DNA of 64,000 bases. Origin: Exophiala sp. HKRS030. Its lineage: Eukaryota > Ascomycota > Eurotiomycetes > Chaetothyriales > Herpotrichiellaceae. Positions 34,449 through 46,161 of the stretch are shown here, piece by piece. A program made the position numbers and the translations under genes. The stretch spans positions 7,443,665 to 7,507,664 of the forward strand of contig JAHWDD010000003.1 of assembly GCA_023897205.1 (NCBI GenBank), given 5' to 3'. The number at the start of each line of letters is the position of its first letter. Position 1 is the stretch's first letter. The notes beneath the pieces were generated by a model. The model was not told where the DNA came from and made no database searches. It saw only the letters and a program-made list of their open reading frames with translations.

Positions 34449-34805
34449 TAGGGAATAAACAATGTGGAGCCAAGGGGAGGTGTTGGGCCGTCCATGCTAC
34501 CCCCTTGTACCTTTTTATAGTGCGATCCAATCCGTGGCTGTGCGCAAAGCTACACACCCACATACTGAAGGCTTAGTACAGATCAACACATCTTCAATTC
34601 ATGGTTTACACGGAGTAGAAATCTCCACTCCCTATCGCCCTGAAATTGTCTCTAGCTTTACACCTTGGTAGTAGTCTATGATGCAGTACCATAACTCTCA
34701 AGCTTGCCGACTATTGATTGGTAAAGGACGCCGGAAAAGAGCTGTGGCTCGCTAGCTAACATTACACAAAATTGCTTCGGTACAGTCGCAACCGCATAGG
34801 ATCCT

Positions 34806-35621
34806 TTAAGCCATCAAGCCACCATCGATCACTAACGTCTGCCCCGTCACGAAGTTAGCTTCGTCGCTGAGTAGATAGGCGACACCTTCGCCGATCTCAA
34901 TTGGTTGACCGAGTCGACCAATCGGCACTGCAGTTTCCAATCCTGCTTGCGTACCACCCATGTCTACTGTCATTTTCTGCTGGGACGGCGTCGAGACGAT
35001 ACCTGCTCGTAAAATCTAATTAGTCACCACAAACGAGGGCGAATGTTCCAAGGATAAATCGAGCGTACCTGGAGCAATGCTGTTGACACGAATACCCTTT
35101 GAAGCCCATGTCGCTGCCCACGTCTTCGTCAAGCCAATGACGGCATGTTTGGAACCACTATAGGCTGGATTGCCTGGGTAAGACCTAAGTCCTGCTCCAC
35201 TTGCGGTCGTCACAATGGAACCACCCGACTTTTGTTCCTCAAACTGGAAGAAGGCCTCGGTCACTGTGTTCCAAACGCCCTTGACGTTGACATCAAACAC
35301 GTGTTGGAACAGGTCGTCGGCGGTGGCCCCACTGCCGCCTTCCCAAATACATATTCCTGCATTGGCAGAAATTCCGTCGAGACGGCCAAATTTCTGCACT
35401 GTCTGTTTAATCCAGTTGTGGACTTCGGCTCGAGACCGTACATCCACCTTGGTGAAGGTGAGTTGCTTGTCTAGATAGCTGGCCAGTTCCGCAGGTACTT
35501 CCTGCACGTCAGCCACAGCCACGTGGGCTTTGTACGAGAGCAAAGCCTTCACAATCCCCAAGCCGATGCCAGAGGATCCGCCAGTAATGGCAATGGTCTT
35601 TCCTGCTAGGCTTTTGGTCAT
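34806..35621 (-). CDS. Short-chain dehydrogenase/reductase
   Basis: Predicted complement join 34806..35002, 35069..35621, in frame for 249 residues. It opens MTKSLAGKTIAITGGSSGIG, with the cofactor motif at residues 13-20. ISANAGICIW holds the NAG motif, and NPAYSGSKHAV the YxxxK pair. The second exon adds IVSTPSQQK, PIGRLGQPIEIGEG and FVTGQTLVIDGGLMA, the classical SDR C-terminus. The intron donor gtacgct follows IAPG, the same place as in the pseudogene at 12.1 kb. It lies head-to-tail with the P450 at 36.3 kb. It likely interconverts an alcohol and ketone on a pathway intermediate. Confidence 0.9.
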
Positions 35622-36265
35622 TGTATTGTTTACTTGGTCGCCTGCGTAACGAGTTTCTCAATAATCAAACGGGTCGACGACGTTCTTTAAGTCGAAACAA
35701 TCTGCAAAGAAGAAAAAACCATCTGTGTAGTTTTCACATTTTCGCCAAGATTTTGAGAGCGCTCCCGGAAGGATCTTCGGAATTCACGTCCGGAGTGCCG
35801 AGGTCCGAAGCGTGTCCCACTTGGATGCTGGGCTGATAGCTGCGGTAGTGAGCCGACGTGGCAATCTAGGGTTGTGGGGTGTACCTCGAACGGACTCCTG
35901 GGTTGCTTTCTGCTCCCGAGGTATGAGACGCACAAAACGGCACTCGTGCTTATCACATGAGTGAAGTCTGCTTTCAATACGCTGCTGGAACACGGAGAGT
36001 ACCGCGATGGAACACCAAAAGTTTACACTGTGCGCTACATTCTTCCAGGTGTCCCAGATCTGAATGTTTGCCAGGGCTGTGGTGACTGGAGCAGACACAC
36101 TTAAGGCGCAAAGTTCTGTCGTATTCTCACCAGGACATTTATGTGCCATCTATGAATTACGAAAATACAGCATGTCGAGATCAGCATGACAGGCCGCGTG
36201 AATTCATCCTTTGTCCCTCCTTTGTCCTCCATTTTGGTCTATCTATATAGAGCCGTGTTAGTGCC
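35622..36265. other. Promoter and gap between SDR and P450 genes
   Basis: No gene supported. A 121-codon minus-strand frame at 35784-36149 resembles nothing known to me. It should include the SDR promoter. Confidence 0.4.
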
Positions 36266-38374
36266 TTACTGTTTGTGTCTCTTCTTGACGTCTGGATGGT
36301 TCTGGAGTACCGCCACTACTTTCTGCATCCCGCCTAGATCGCCGGCTTTGTTGGCATCATCCAAGCTGCGAACATTCGTTGTGGCATTCGCAAACTCTCT
36401 ACGAATGACATCGGCATGTTGCTGGCTGCGGACCGAGACGTCTGCGGCGAACGGATAGGGTTTGCCGAGTGTGCCTCCTAAAAAAGTCGTTAGTACCGCA
36501 GCAGGGAAAACCCATCTCTAGCAAATGACGTACCTGCATAGGCTTCCGTATCGATGGAGATGAGCTTTCCTTCTGCATCCTTAGCTTGTGCAACATTGAA
36601 ACCCCACAACATCCTTGCAGTAAGCAAAAACATGGCACTTTCGGCAAAAGACAAGCCTGAGCAGATACGTCGACCAGCACCGTAGGCAAAGTGATCTCGC
36701 TCCTCTGGATTTTTAGCGTTGGCATATTCGAGAGCGCTGAGCTTGTGATTGATGTACCGCATGGGCTCGAATGTTTGTGGATCAGGAAAACGACGTTCGT
36801 CCTGGTGAATGGAGTAGGCACAGCCAATGACGGCTGTTCCTTCGGGGATCAAGTAGCCCTCATAATAGTCGTCCTTTATCGGAGCATGATACACGCCTAG
36901 CATCGTGTCAGTAAATTAGGAAGCGGAGACATCTTTCGTGGACGCGCATTTACATACCAGCATTGGAAAACGGCCTCCATCTGTATGATTCCTTGATCAA
37001 TGCTCTCAAATAGGGCAGATTCTGCTCGTCTTCAAGGACCGGTAGTCGATTAGGTCCAACGACGCGATCGAGCTCCTCGTGTGCCTTTTTTAGAACCTCG
37101 GGGAAGAGTGCCAGTCCCATGGTGGTGTAATTTAGGGTTGCAGCGGTGGTTCCAGAACCTGCAAGCATAAGAGACAACGTGATCATTGCAGCTTCATCTT
37201 CGGTCCAGCCTTCTGAAGGGTACGTCTTGATGATGTTGGTTGCGAAACATTGCACTTCCTTGCCTCGCTCGACATTCGCTTTTGCTGGATCCCACCAAGC
37301 TCTGGCTATTGTATCGAGAACTTCCCTTTCGCGCTTATAGATGCGTCTCCATGGCGCCAGGTGATCAGGGATTCTCCGCAAGACCGGATAACGATCGTCG
37401 ATATACTTGGCTGGGTACAAGTTTTCTTCCAGCCAAGCACTCATCAGAATCAGCCCCTTGACCGATGGATCGGCGAGATTGTCCATCCGCAAACTGTGAC
37501 ATGGTCAGCTTCATTCATCAGTAGCCGGCGTTTGCCTTGCTTACCCGTAGACGGCACTAGTCAATAAGCTGATGCCAAAACGCTCGGCATGGACAAAGAA
37601 GTGAGAAGGACTCTCGACCATATCGTTAAGGTACTGTTTGGACTCGTATTCGAAAAACGGGACGAACGTCTTGACCGCTGACTGACCCGCCATGGTATTG
37701 AACAGCTTCCGTTGCTTTCGCCATGCCTTTGTGTTTGTTAGTGGCTACTGAATTGACCTAGCTGGTGTTTTTGGGAGTCTAGCTCACGTCGGTATACCCA
37801 GCACTGACAATCAATACTCCTCGGAAAATATGTTCGTGGAAAGCGAACCACCTTGGTCGACCACTGTAAATATTGCCCCGCTGTCCAGTATTAGTCGATG
37901 GCAAACCACTCGTGGTCTTTCCCACAATACCTTGTCAAAGAGCTCTTTGATGGCCTGCGGGGAGTTCAACACAATCTGCAAATTGGCACCATGCCAAACC
38001 GAAAACACGTCCCCGTATTTCTTGGAAAGCTCCTTGAACCAGAGGTGAGGTTTCTCCTTGGGGTACCCTGGCGTACCAGTGATAGGGTTGCCTGGAGGGC
38101 CTGGGGGCTGTTCACCAGTTCAATGATCACAATCACTCTGGAAGATATAGCCATTGCTTACAATCTTACGCAAATATGCATAGTAGCCAATGCGGAAATA
38201 GACCTGTAGCAACCACCCCAGCAGGTAAATAGCGATTAAGCCCGTGGAAGCAGCAAGCCCCAGCGAGGCCTTCTGAAGAACAGAGCCAGCAGGGATGACA
38301 GAGATAAGACCCATGATCGATTTTTGACTCATCAAAAGAACGGCGGAAGGCAAGGTGTGGCAGAGCCAAAACAT
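36266..38374 (-). CDS. Cytochrome P450 monooxygenase, seven exons
   Basis: Predicted complement join 36266..36477, 36534..36896, 36958..37493, 37545..37726, 37788..37880, 37931..38107, 38162..38374, in frame for 591 residues. Residues 1-65 contain a hydrophobic anchor (ASLGLAASTGLIAIYLLGWL), followed by a PPGPPGNP hinge. The I-helix motif is LMLAGSGTTAATL, the ExxR is KESYRWRPF, and the heme loop FAYGAGRRICSG lies near residues 470-481, Cys about 479. It is an ER-bound class II P450. About 110 residues follow the heme loop, longer than usual. It is divergent from the second Zn2Cys6 regulator across 736 bp, which suggests control by it. Substrate unknown. Confidence 0.92.
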
Positions 38375-39110
38375 TCTTGTATATCTAGCCTGTCCTGTCC
38401 ATTTTATATAGGTTTACCAGCAAGCATAGAACCTGCTTACTCTGTCCGTAATTCTGCGTCTTCTCCTTCTCCTTCCCCGGAAAGTTGTACCCTCTTCCCG
38501 ACGCTGTAACCGTCGAAGAGCTAATGCGGGCAGCCCCGGTCAGTTCGGGGCGAGGTTGTTTTCATTGGCCTCTGCGTCGACAATAATGCCGAGGTCCTGG
38601 TCAAGCGCAGACAATGTGACTGCCCCGTTTTGAGACTGTACTGGCTATAATTTGCAGACTGCCAGACGGGTGCCTATACCCACGCGCTAGTGTCCGAACC
38701 AATGCCCTGCGTCTGAAAAACATGTCGAGAGCTTCCATAAAATTATGCAGAACGACAACATAGTCTGTGCATGTCTCGGCACAGCATGAGGCAACACTCC
38801 GAGGAATTAATTCTAGGGCCGAAACATTCCGACGCTGACTTTTACTGCCCGGCGACAATGCCTCCGAGCTTAAGAATTTGAGTTAAGACCAGGTTCGAAT
38901 CATGCGCTCCACATCTCTACTAAAGTTTACCACAGGGTTTGCATACGCGGCCGTGGAGAACTGGGCCACGGCATAGAGCTGCGGAGACTAGCCTCTGGGG
39001 CATGTTCCACTTGTTGCAGCTACATTGGAGATCATGATTCGCCCCCAGGCTTGTTCTTCTTCTCCCTGGACGAAAACGCTCAACCTCAGATCTCGCTCTT
39101 GAAGACGAAG
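38375..39110. promoter_or_regulatory. Shared promoter of P450 and second regulator with CCCCG-N7-CGGGG
   Basis: A perfect inverted repeat, CCCCG at 38534-38538 and CGGGG at 38546-38550 separated by seven bases, sits about 160 bp upstream of the P450 ATG. Everted or inverted CGG pairs are common Zn2Cys6 operators, so autoregulation and P450 control by the adjacent regulator are plausible. Not tested. Confidence 0.45.
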
Positions 39111-41980
39111 ATGCGTCCTGGTGATGCCTCGCCCTCCACTTCAACTCGTGACTCTCACCTATCAACCATGGCCGCCGATAGACCCGTTCCAAAATGTATC
39201 CGTGCGTGTGAGTATTGTCGCTTGAAGAAGATCAAGTGTAAGCAACAGATTCAAAAGTTGACGACGAATGCTGATGTCGCAGGTAATGGCAAGCAACCGT
39301 GCAGAAATTGCGAGGTCAGTTTTGCCCGTCGTTCCACCCACAACGACTCAAGATCTAATTTCATTGAAGCTGCACGACGAGGAATGCTACATTGTGCCCA
39401 CCATACGTAAAGGAACTCGCGAAAAACAACGCATCCTTCAAGAGCGACTAGCCAAAGCAGAGGCAATGCTGGCCGCCGCAGGTGTCAACCTTGACACTCA
39501 AATCATCAGCATCGACTTGTTTCCCGCCACCACTGACAATGCTTCTACCATCCAAAACTTGAATGCACCTGGCGCACCAATGGTCGCGAACCTACCCGGC
39601 GGCTCGCCCAGAATGCAGTCTGTCAACACCGGACTAGATAAGGTGTCTGAGCAGGCTTTTACTAGCACCTTTTCCCTCGAATTCGCGTCGAGCGCCCAAC
39701 CAGTCGAATCCGCTCAGACGATGCAAGGTGTGGAGTCTCACGGAATTGATCAAGAGCCCATGACTGTTGAACTCGAGAATCTGAACAACATGTCAGGCTA
39801 CGTGGCCACGGTCGAATCATCTCTGCCATCAGATGCCTATCCAACCCGTCACGAGGACGATCTAGCAGAGAGGCAAAAGGGTCGAGCTTCGACGTCGCCG
39901 GATACTGTACGTCCTGCCTTCTAGTACGTTGGACAACTTCCAAAACTGACGTAAATGATTGCGAAGGATATTCAGGAGGATGCGCTGGAGCATCATGGTA
40001 AATTATTGTCCCAAGATGCTAGGACACGAGTCGAATTTTGCTGACGCTCAACAAGGTGAGGCATCGTACCTGTCTATTTGCTCGCAGGCTGGCATGAACT
40101 GGGCTTCTAATGGCCTAGGATTGACTGGCTTTGCCTCAAGCGCTGCTTCTCTAAACTCTCTCGTCTCAAGAAGACTCAAATTACAAAGTAAATTGTCTAA
40201 CGCCAGGACACCCGAGCCAGATGTCTCGACAGCGTGGAAATATACAGATGGTAAGGCTTCAGCTCTAAAGTACTCTTCCGGTCACCATTAATCCCGTCAT
40301 AGCGTTTTTCGAAGAAAGCCTGGAAGCACCCCTCCAGCCTCTCCGACGTGAAGTCTTCGGAACATATTTGCGAGCATTTTTACGAACAACTCCAACTCAT
40401 CACGAGGATCCGGCCTTGTATGCGCTACGACATGTCGTCTACGCGTTTGGAGCGCGAATTGCACACTCTCGCAGACCATCTGCGAATGCTTGGATAGAAG
40501 CGCAGCGTATTTCCTGGAAATATTTTGAAAATGCTCTCGCAGTACATACACAACTTGTATACTGTCGTTCGCAACTACAGGCCGTGGAAAGTCTCCTCCT
40601 GATGGTGAGAACCGGGATAGGTACCCTCCATATAAACACACTGACTTGTCTAAATCAGGCCTTGTTCACAGAAGGTCTCGGAAACCCCAAGCTGGAATAT
40701 ATGCTCATCAGCAATGCCGCCCGACTGGCACAGTCCAAAGGCCTGCATTTAGATATTTCTGGGTCTAGTGGACCACGGGACGACAAAGAGCTAGAATATC
40801 GAAGTGTCCTCTTCTGGTCGATATATTGTTACGAGAAACATAATTCATCTTGTTCAGACCGGGCGTCTGTATGTGTGACATTTAAATTTCAAGATCCAAA
40901 AAGCTGACCTACTAAAGGCCATTGACGACGATGACATCAGCTGTCCTTATCCGTCCAAGCCGCTGCACGGGTCAACAACCAACCTCGAGATCTTCCTGCA
41001 AAATATTGAGTTGGCTCGGATCAAGTCGACTATATCGAAGCAACTGCTTGGTGTGAGCGCCCGGCGTCAATTTCAAGCCACGCGTTTGGAATCAATCCAA
41101 CAACTTGCTAAGCGCCTGCATGAATGGCGAAGCCAGCTTCCGACGAAACTTCACTTTGAGCCAGCTTATGACCCGAATGGATCTGCTGAAAAGGTGCGGA
41201 CGGAGTATACGTTGTACTACCACCTCGCCTACCATGCATCGCTCATCACCATCTACGGTGCCGCAGGTAAACCCTGGATCAAGAACAACTCAAATATCGG
41301 GCCCGAGCGGGACCAGGTGGCTAGAGCTACGCCGGAGGATAGCAAGAATCCAGTTGCAGAGTCGTCGAGAGAAATCATTCGCGCCATGCGGCACATCCAG
41401 ATAGACTCTGCAGCTCCAACTTGGTAAAATCCAGAACAGAAGGTCGCCTTGCTTATCAGTACCCAGACACGCTAACATTGACTGCAGGTTGACAGTCTTC
41501 TACCCAATTCTGGGCATGATCCATCTTTTTATCCACATCGTGTGCTATCCGAATCTGCCCACGGTGCCATCTGACATCCAGCTCGTCGAAATGGCTGCCG
41601 GCTACTTTGGCCACCTGGACTATTCAACGGAGTCCTCTTTTTCCCTTGGCTTTATTCGAGATCTCGCTCACTGGGCGCGAGTGCGTACGACAGACGGCAT
41701 TACTGAAAAGTCACAGGTAGCCAGGCCCGCAACACATCCAGTGTCACCAATGATAAGTGCAATGGGTTTTCTTCCTGGGGTTGTGGACGATTTCTTTTCC
41801 AGACAAGTGCGTTAATCGAATCTTTCATGCTGCGTCTTTGATGCTGACCTGTTATATTAGAGCTGGATGTCAGACCCATCCAACATCATATCGGATGATT
41901 GGAGAACTTTCACCCCTTCTTTCTCGCAGGCGCAATTCATGCCCTGGAATTATGACTCCAATACCATGTTTGAGCAGTGA
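39111..41980 (+). CDS. Zn(II)2Cys6 transcription factor with fungal MHR domain (second)
   Basis: Predicted join 39111..39237, 39283..39314, 39370..39906, 39967..39997, 40056..40250, 40303..40604, 40659..40868, 40918..41423, 41488..41806, 41861..41980, in frame for 792 residues. Removing the first two introns builds a perfect cluster, CEYCRLKKIKC, NGKQPC, RNCELHDEEC (C2C6C5C2C6C), followed by a coiled-coil linker REKQRILQERLAKAEAML. GEASYLSICSQAGMNWAS and SNAARLAQSKGLHLD mark the regulatory domain. The start could also be the ATG at 39168. Ten exons with consistent phases argue that the gene is intact. It lies between P450 and permease genes and is probably the pathway regulator of the second block. 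Confidence 0.87.
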
Positions 41981-42624
41981 CTTGCGCACCAGCAATCTCT
42001 GCAGCACGTTCTACAACAGACTAGGTGAGGGCGAAGCAGGGTTTCATACTCTAGAGTATTGAGTAATACTCAATAACATAGCCGTCGCCTGACCTCGTCG
42101 TCGCTCCTTTTTTTTACATCATAGACTGTCCCAGCCGCCGATTAAGTGGCAGCTACGCAGCGGTCAACTATGAGTAGGATACCCCTACTAATAATCATGA
42201 TATCTGTTCTGTATCTGTTCTACGTGTCGGACCCTTCCCAGCCCTCCTGTGTTCCTGTTTATCAATAAACACTCGTCTGCGCCGGTGTATAATTGGACCG
42301 TGGATGCGACCGAGGGGACTTGGTCCGCGGCATTTGTCCAATCCGCGTTCTGCTTGGCTGGATTACTGTCGCTGGGGGGCATTGCCGAGCGCCTGGCCGG
42401 CCTCAGTGCGATAGCCACTGGTTGGGTTTGCGCTGCATGAAGTGCAGATGTACTGTATGGGAAGTACGTGGAGTGTGCGAGGCTTGCTCGTTGATGTTTC
42501 TGTGTCACTGCTTGCTCTCGACTATCGAGACACCATCGGCAGCCGGACGCGTCGCCACGGCGTCTTTCGCGTAGATGGCGTGCCGCGATGTCAGTCTTTG
42601 GTCGACAGCGAGATCACCCACACC
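41981..42624. promoter_or_regulatory. Gap upstream of the permease
   Basis: 3' flank of the regulator and presumed promoter of the permease. An open frame extends upstream of the chosen ATG at 42625, but its N-terminal 61 residues do not look like permease sequence. Confidence 0.4.
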
Positions 42625-43525
42625 ATGGCTAGATCCAAGCAGAATGATCACGTGCGACACCTCGGCCTGCTTAATGGCATTGCGCTGGTTCTCGGAATCC
42701 AGATTGGATCAGGGCTTTTCTCATCTCCATCACTAGTGGTTCGCAACACTGGATCTGAGCAAGTCGCCCTCCTGGTCTGGATCGCGGCAGGTTTGCTCGC
42801 GTGGACATGTGCCAGTGTCTACATCGAACTTGGGATTCGTCTCCCGTACAATGGCGGGCCTCAAGAATATCTGTCTCATTGCTTCAGCGACACTTTTGAT
42901 TGCGTTGCTTCATGGGCTACGATTTTCATAATCAAACCGTGTTCAGCTGCGATGCTGTCTCTAGTCATTGCCGAGCACATATGCAACGCCATCCACTCGG
43001 CACAATCGGACTATCTTAAGTACCCTCTGGCCTTTATGCTGATCACATTCGTCGCGGCTATAAACTGTATCAGCAACCGAGCCAGTCATGCCACGACGAA
43101 GGCTGCCCTGACTTGTAAGATTTTGGGAATCAGCACCATTGTCCTGTCCGGTCTTGCGTACTTCTCATCTCAGGGTGGGCTTCCACAACCCAAATCCGGT
43201 CACGAGGCTTCACAAATGCCGAGGCATCTAGGAAATTATAGAGATGCTGTGCTGTCTGCAATGTGGGCTTACTCGGGGTGGGAAACAGTAAGCATAAATG
43301 AGCACGGTCGAGTAGACCCGCAAGAGCTGAATCAATACATAGTTGTCTTTCGTCGGTGGGGAGCTAAAAGACTCTTCCCGCAACACATCCCGGGTCATCA
43401 ACAGTTCAATGACAGCAGTCCTCATTCTTTACTGCCTGGTCAATCTCGCGTATTTTTCAGTCTTGTCAATGACGGAGATTGTATCGTCCAACACCATCGC
43501 ACTGGTAAGGCTGAAAATGGCTTCC
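42625..43525 (+). pseudogene. Amino-acid/choline-type permease truncated by a transposon
   Basis: Exons 42625..43287 and 43343..about 43503 encode HLGLLNGIALVLGIQIGSGLF, the first transmembrane helix of APC/LAT permeases. Helices follow (ALLVWIAAGLLAWTC, YPLAFMLITFVAAIN), with SAMWAYSGWET joined by splicing to LSFVGGELKDSSRNTSRVI, the conserved loop of the family. The sequence changes at about 43526 into hAT-element sequence. Only about eight of the usual twelve helices remain, so transport function is very unlikely. It may once have imported a pathway substrate. Confidence 0.82.
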
Positions 43526-43856
43526 TTTAGTCTTGCCAAGATGATTCTCTCGACACAACGACAGAGTATGACGGCCTCCACCCTCGAATATCTGGTCTGT
43601 CTGAGATTCTGGTGGAAGAACGGGCCTCTCAACAACCCAGAGAGAGTCTAACATCTCGAAGTTCAGCTAGCGTGTGAACATGCTCGATGGTGTTGACTCC
43701 TCTGGCGAGAGTACTCTTAAGAATTACCTAAGCCTTGGCAGATCTATAGATATCTGCAGATAGATCAGATCAGATCAGATGATGCGCTGCTGACTAAAGA
43801 TCAGATCAGATCAGAGGGATGATCTGATCTGATCTGACCTATTCGGAGCGCTGCAT
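43526..43856 (+). mobile_element. 3' end of a hAT-like element, little mutated
   Basis: It starts with tttagtcttgcc and runs to the element end CTGACCTATTCGGAGCGCT. It aligns with the last 320 bases of the RIP-degraded element (28420-28752) but keeps the C and G residues. It encodes the last part of a hAT dimerisation domain (SLAKMILSTQRQSMTASTLE), and its GATCAGATC subterminal words are intact. It truncates the permease. No left end is present. Confidence 0.82.
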
Positions 43857-43959
43857 CTATCTACATCTACATATAGTCTACATCTATCTATCTATATCGT
43901 GAAAGCTGACTAAGCATCTACATCTGTCTACCTGAGGCTCCCATAGATAGATATAGATA
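43857..43959. repeat. CATCTATCTA-type simple repeat
   Basis: Irregular tandem of atctacatctatcta and its complement between the hAT end and the acyl-CoA oxidase relic. Confidence 0.6.
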
Positions 43960-44690
43960 GATTCGCCAGCCTGACGCCATTGTCAACGCAAACGAGGCAT
44001 TCAAGACTTTTCACGCCCATATCTAATGTTTCAATACTCGGCAAAACCGCATGTGTGCTCAGATCTCGAACATGTTCCATGAACAAGTGGTTTCCGTAGT
44101 CTTTCGCTTTGATGATAATTCGTGCAACGATGATGGCATGGGTAGCCCAAACACCCAGCGCTCCTATCCACATCTTAGTACTCGAGATTGTCGGTGAGTT
44201 GAGGACGAACTCGTCCGTTCCCTCTTCGAAGGTCGCAAGCGTTTCAACTCCCTGAAGATTGCTGCCATGGGCCATCTATGTCTGGGCGTATGGGCCTGTG
44301 ATCTCAAACTGCTCTGCTAATGACACCCAGAACGCCTAGTGCTCGGGCTCATTTGAGCCTCCAGGGTTTTCATGAAAGCTATTTCAGCAATTAGCATTTT
44401 TCCGTTGTCCAGACATCAAAAATAAGAATTCTCGCTTCGGAATTGACCATGGCCAGGAAGGTGGTCTGCAATCATCCTGTGTGCTTTGAGGAAATGATCG
44501 CGGCTCCATCCTTTTCGAAACCATGTGTTAATCAGTCCTTTGGCCTGCTGTACCCTGAACACCCACAAGTCCCGTCGAGACAGAGAGTGGATGTTCACGC
44601 CATTGTTCAGCACAGGATTGCGTTGACTTCCTCCAAAATTTCAACCCGGGGCTGAAGTCTGTCTCTTACCCAGATGAACTGCGCAAGGGG
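43960..44690 (-). pseudogene. Peroxisomal acyl-CoA oxidase relic (N-terminal part)
   Basis: On the minus strand, one frame reads VEILEEVNAIL, then RDLWVFRVQQAKGLINTW and ADHLPGHGQF. A later frame reads AEQFEITGPYAQT, stop, MAHGSNLQGVETLATF, then SPTISSTKMWIGALGVWATH and AKDYGNHLFMEHVRDL, the conserved FAD-binding middle of acyl-CoA oxidases. In the family the stop position is glutamate (TEMGHGSN), so GAG became TAG. The C-terminal half is missing, cut by simple repeat and hAT sequence. Acyl-CoA oxidases start peroxisomal beta-oxidation, which fits the surrounding enzymes. Confidence 0.82.
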
Positions 44691-45351
44691 ACCAGTATCT
44701 GGTTTTTGGGGTTGGCTCATAATACCCTGCTTCTTAGAGTGAAATAGACTTGGTTAATGAAGTTCACAGTAAGGGTAGACACACAAGTCCAGTCTTTGCT
44801 CATGCCAAACTCAATTTAGTGTTGTCTCTGCGCCTCTGGAGATTCCATGACCCACGTATTCTAAGCGAGGCCCTCGGTTATCTGTGCAGACGAGGGCGAT
44901 GAAGATGATCCCGACGCAGGTAATTGGTCCGATACGATGGAGGCGCATGACCCAGCATACCGACGGAATCGTTATCATGGAGAAAGTACCTTCAGGGTGG
45001 TAGTCAGGCTCGGTAGATTCGCTCCAGCTCAGGTTCCTGTGTCACAAGGTTCTGGTTCCATTGCGCACTCCCTAATCCTATTTGGAACTACAGAAGTTTA
45101 CTCTAGACAAGCTCAGACTGCTTGCAACAGATCATATCACCGTGTTCTGGATAGAATTTGAAAATTGATATGGAACAGATTAAAAATAATGGTCATCGCC
45201 AGTCTCTTTTAGCAAGGTATCCAGCGGACTTTTCAAACAGGGTTAGGTGGAGGTTCTATGTAGGCCTCTCTGATAATGTTCACAGGAAGCTATAGCCCCG
45301 ATACATAGTAATTCCACAGTCAAGGCTTCCACTTTCTACAAATGGTAGCCC
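44691..45351. other. Gap without recognisable gene
   Basis: No supported frame; contains the 5' flank of the oxidase relic and the 3' flank of the next SDR. Confidence 0.4.
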
Positions 45352-46161
45352 CTATTTCTGTGTAAAGCCGCCGTCTGCCACAATCACAGCCCCAGTCACC
45401 ATTGAGCTCCGGCCCCCGGACAACCACACCACGCAATCTGCGATTTCATGAGGCTGTCCAATCCTTCCTATCGGGACCTCACGCGCCACCTTTTCCTGCA
45501 CAATCTTGCCGAGGAGTGGTTCTCCACCGTTCCCTCGTGACAGTGGTGTGTCAGTATAACCAGGACAGACCGCATTGACGCGGATACCGTCCTTTGCATA
45601 ATCTTCGGACGCGGCTTTTGTGAAACCTATAACTGCGTGCTTCGACGCCACATATGCAGCGGACATAGGTGCCCCAACAACACCCAGAATCGAGGAGAGG
45701 TTGACAATTGATCCTCGTCGAATGGCATCTTTGTTCCTGGAAGAAATAATGTGCTCTTGGCTCAGCATGACCCTCAGGACCGCTCTGCTCATATAGAATG
45801 TGCCGTTCAGGTTGAGATCCAAGACTCGTGCCCAGTCCTTAGTCTCTGCGCGAGCAGTTCCTCCAACATGCTTCACAGTGGTACCTGCGCAGTTGACCAA
45901 GTAATCAATCCTGCCAAATACTCGGGCAATCTCATCCACAGCCTTTCCGACTTGGTCCTCGTTCGTTACGTCGAGCTGATAGGCGAGCACACGGCAATCT
46001 TTGTGTTCGAATTCGATCTCAGCTTTGACCGTGTCTAACGCTGTCATGCTGATGTCTAGTACAGCAACCCCAGCAGCACCCTCGCTTGCGAAAGTAATAG
46101 CGCATGACCTCCCGATGCCAGATCCTGCCCCGGTTACCAATGCAAACCCAGGCACGTCCAT
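45352..46161 (-). CDS. Short-chain dehydrogenase/reductase, single exon
   Basis: An intact 269-residue frame. Residues 10-17 are TGAGSGIG, 89-93 VNCAG, 155-157 LSS, and Y170-V-A-S-K174 forms the catalytic pair. The C-terminus IGRIGQPHEIADCVVWLSG, VTGAVIVADGGF is classical. The overall wording resembles 3-oxoacyl-ACP reductase / cyclohexanol- or hydroxyacyl-type dehydrogenases that oxidise secondary alcohols. With enoyl-CoA hydratases next door it could oxidise the 3-hydroxyacyl-CoA they form, or make the ketone for the BVMO. No targeting signal is seen (ends FTQK). Confidence 0.92.
   Translation of the reverse strand: MDVPGFALVTGAGSGIGRSCAITFASEGAAGVAVLDISMTALDTVKAEIEFEHKDCRVLAYQLDVTNEDQVGKAVDEIARVFGRIDYLVNCAGTTVKHVGGTARAETKDWARVLDLNLNGTFYMSRAVLRVMLSQEHIISSRNKDAIRRGSIVNLSSILGVVGAPMSAAYVASKHAVIGFTKAASEDYAKDGIRVNAVCPGYTDTPLSRGNGGEPLLGKIVQEKVAREVPIGRIGQPHEIADCVVWLSGGRSSMVTGAVIVADGGFTQK

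Noticed and set aside
35784..36149. 121-codon minus-strand open frame between SDR and P450
   Set aside because: No recognised domain; overlaps presumed promoter.
38885..38910. tRNA B-box-like ggttcgaatc
   Set aside because: Flanking bases do not form T-arm or acceptor stems and no A-box is placed correctly.
43526..43700. Continuation of the permease reading frame
   Set aside because: The wording matches the hAT C-terminal domain and aligns with the element at 28.4 kb, so it is transposon sequence.
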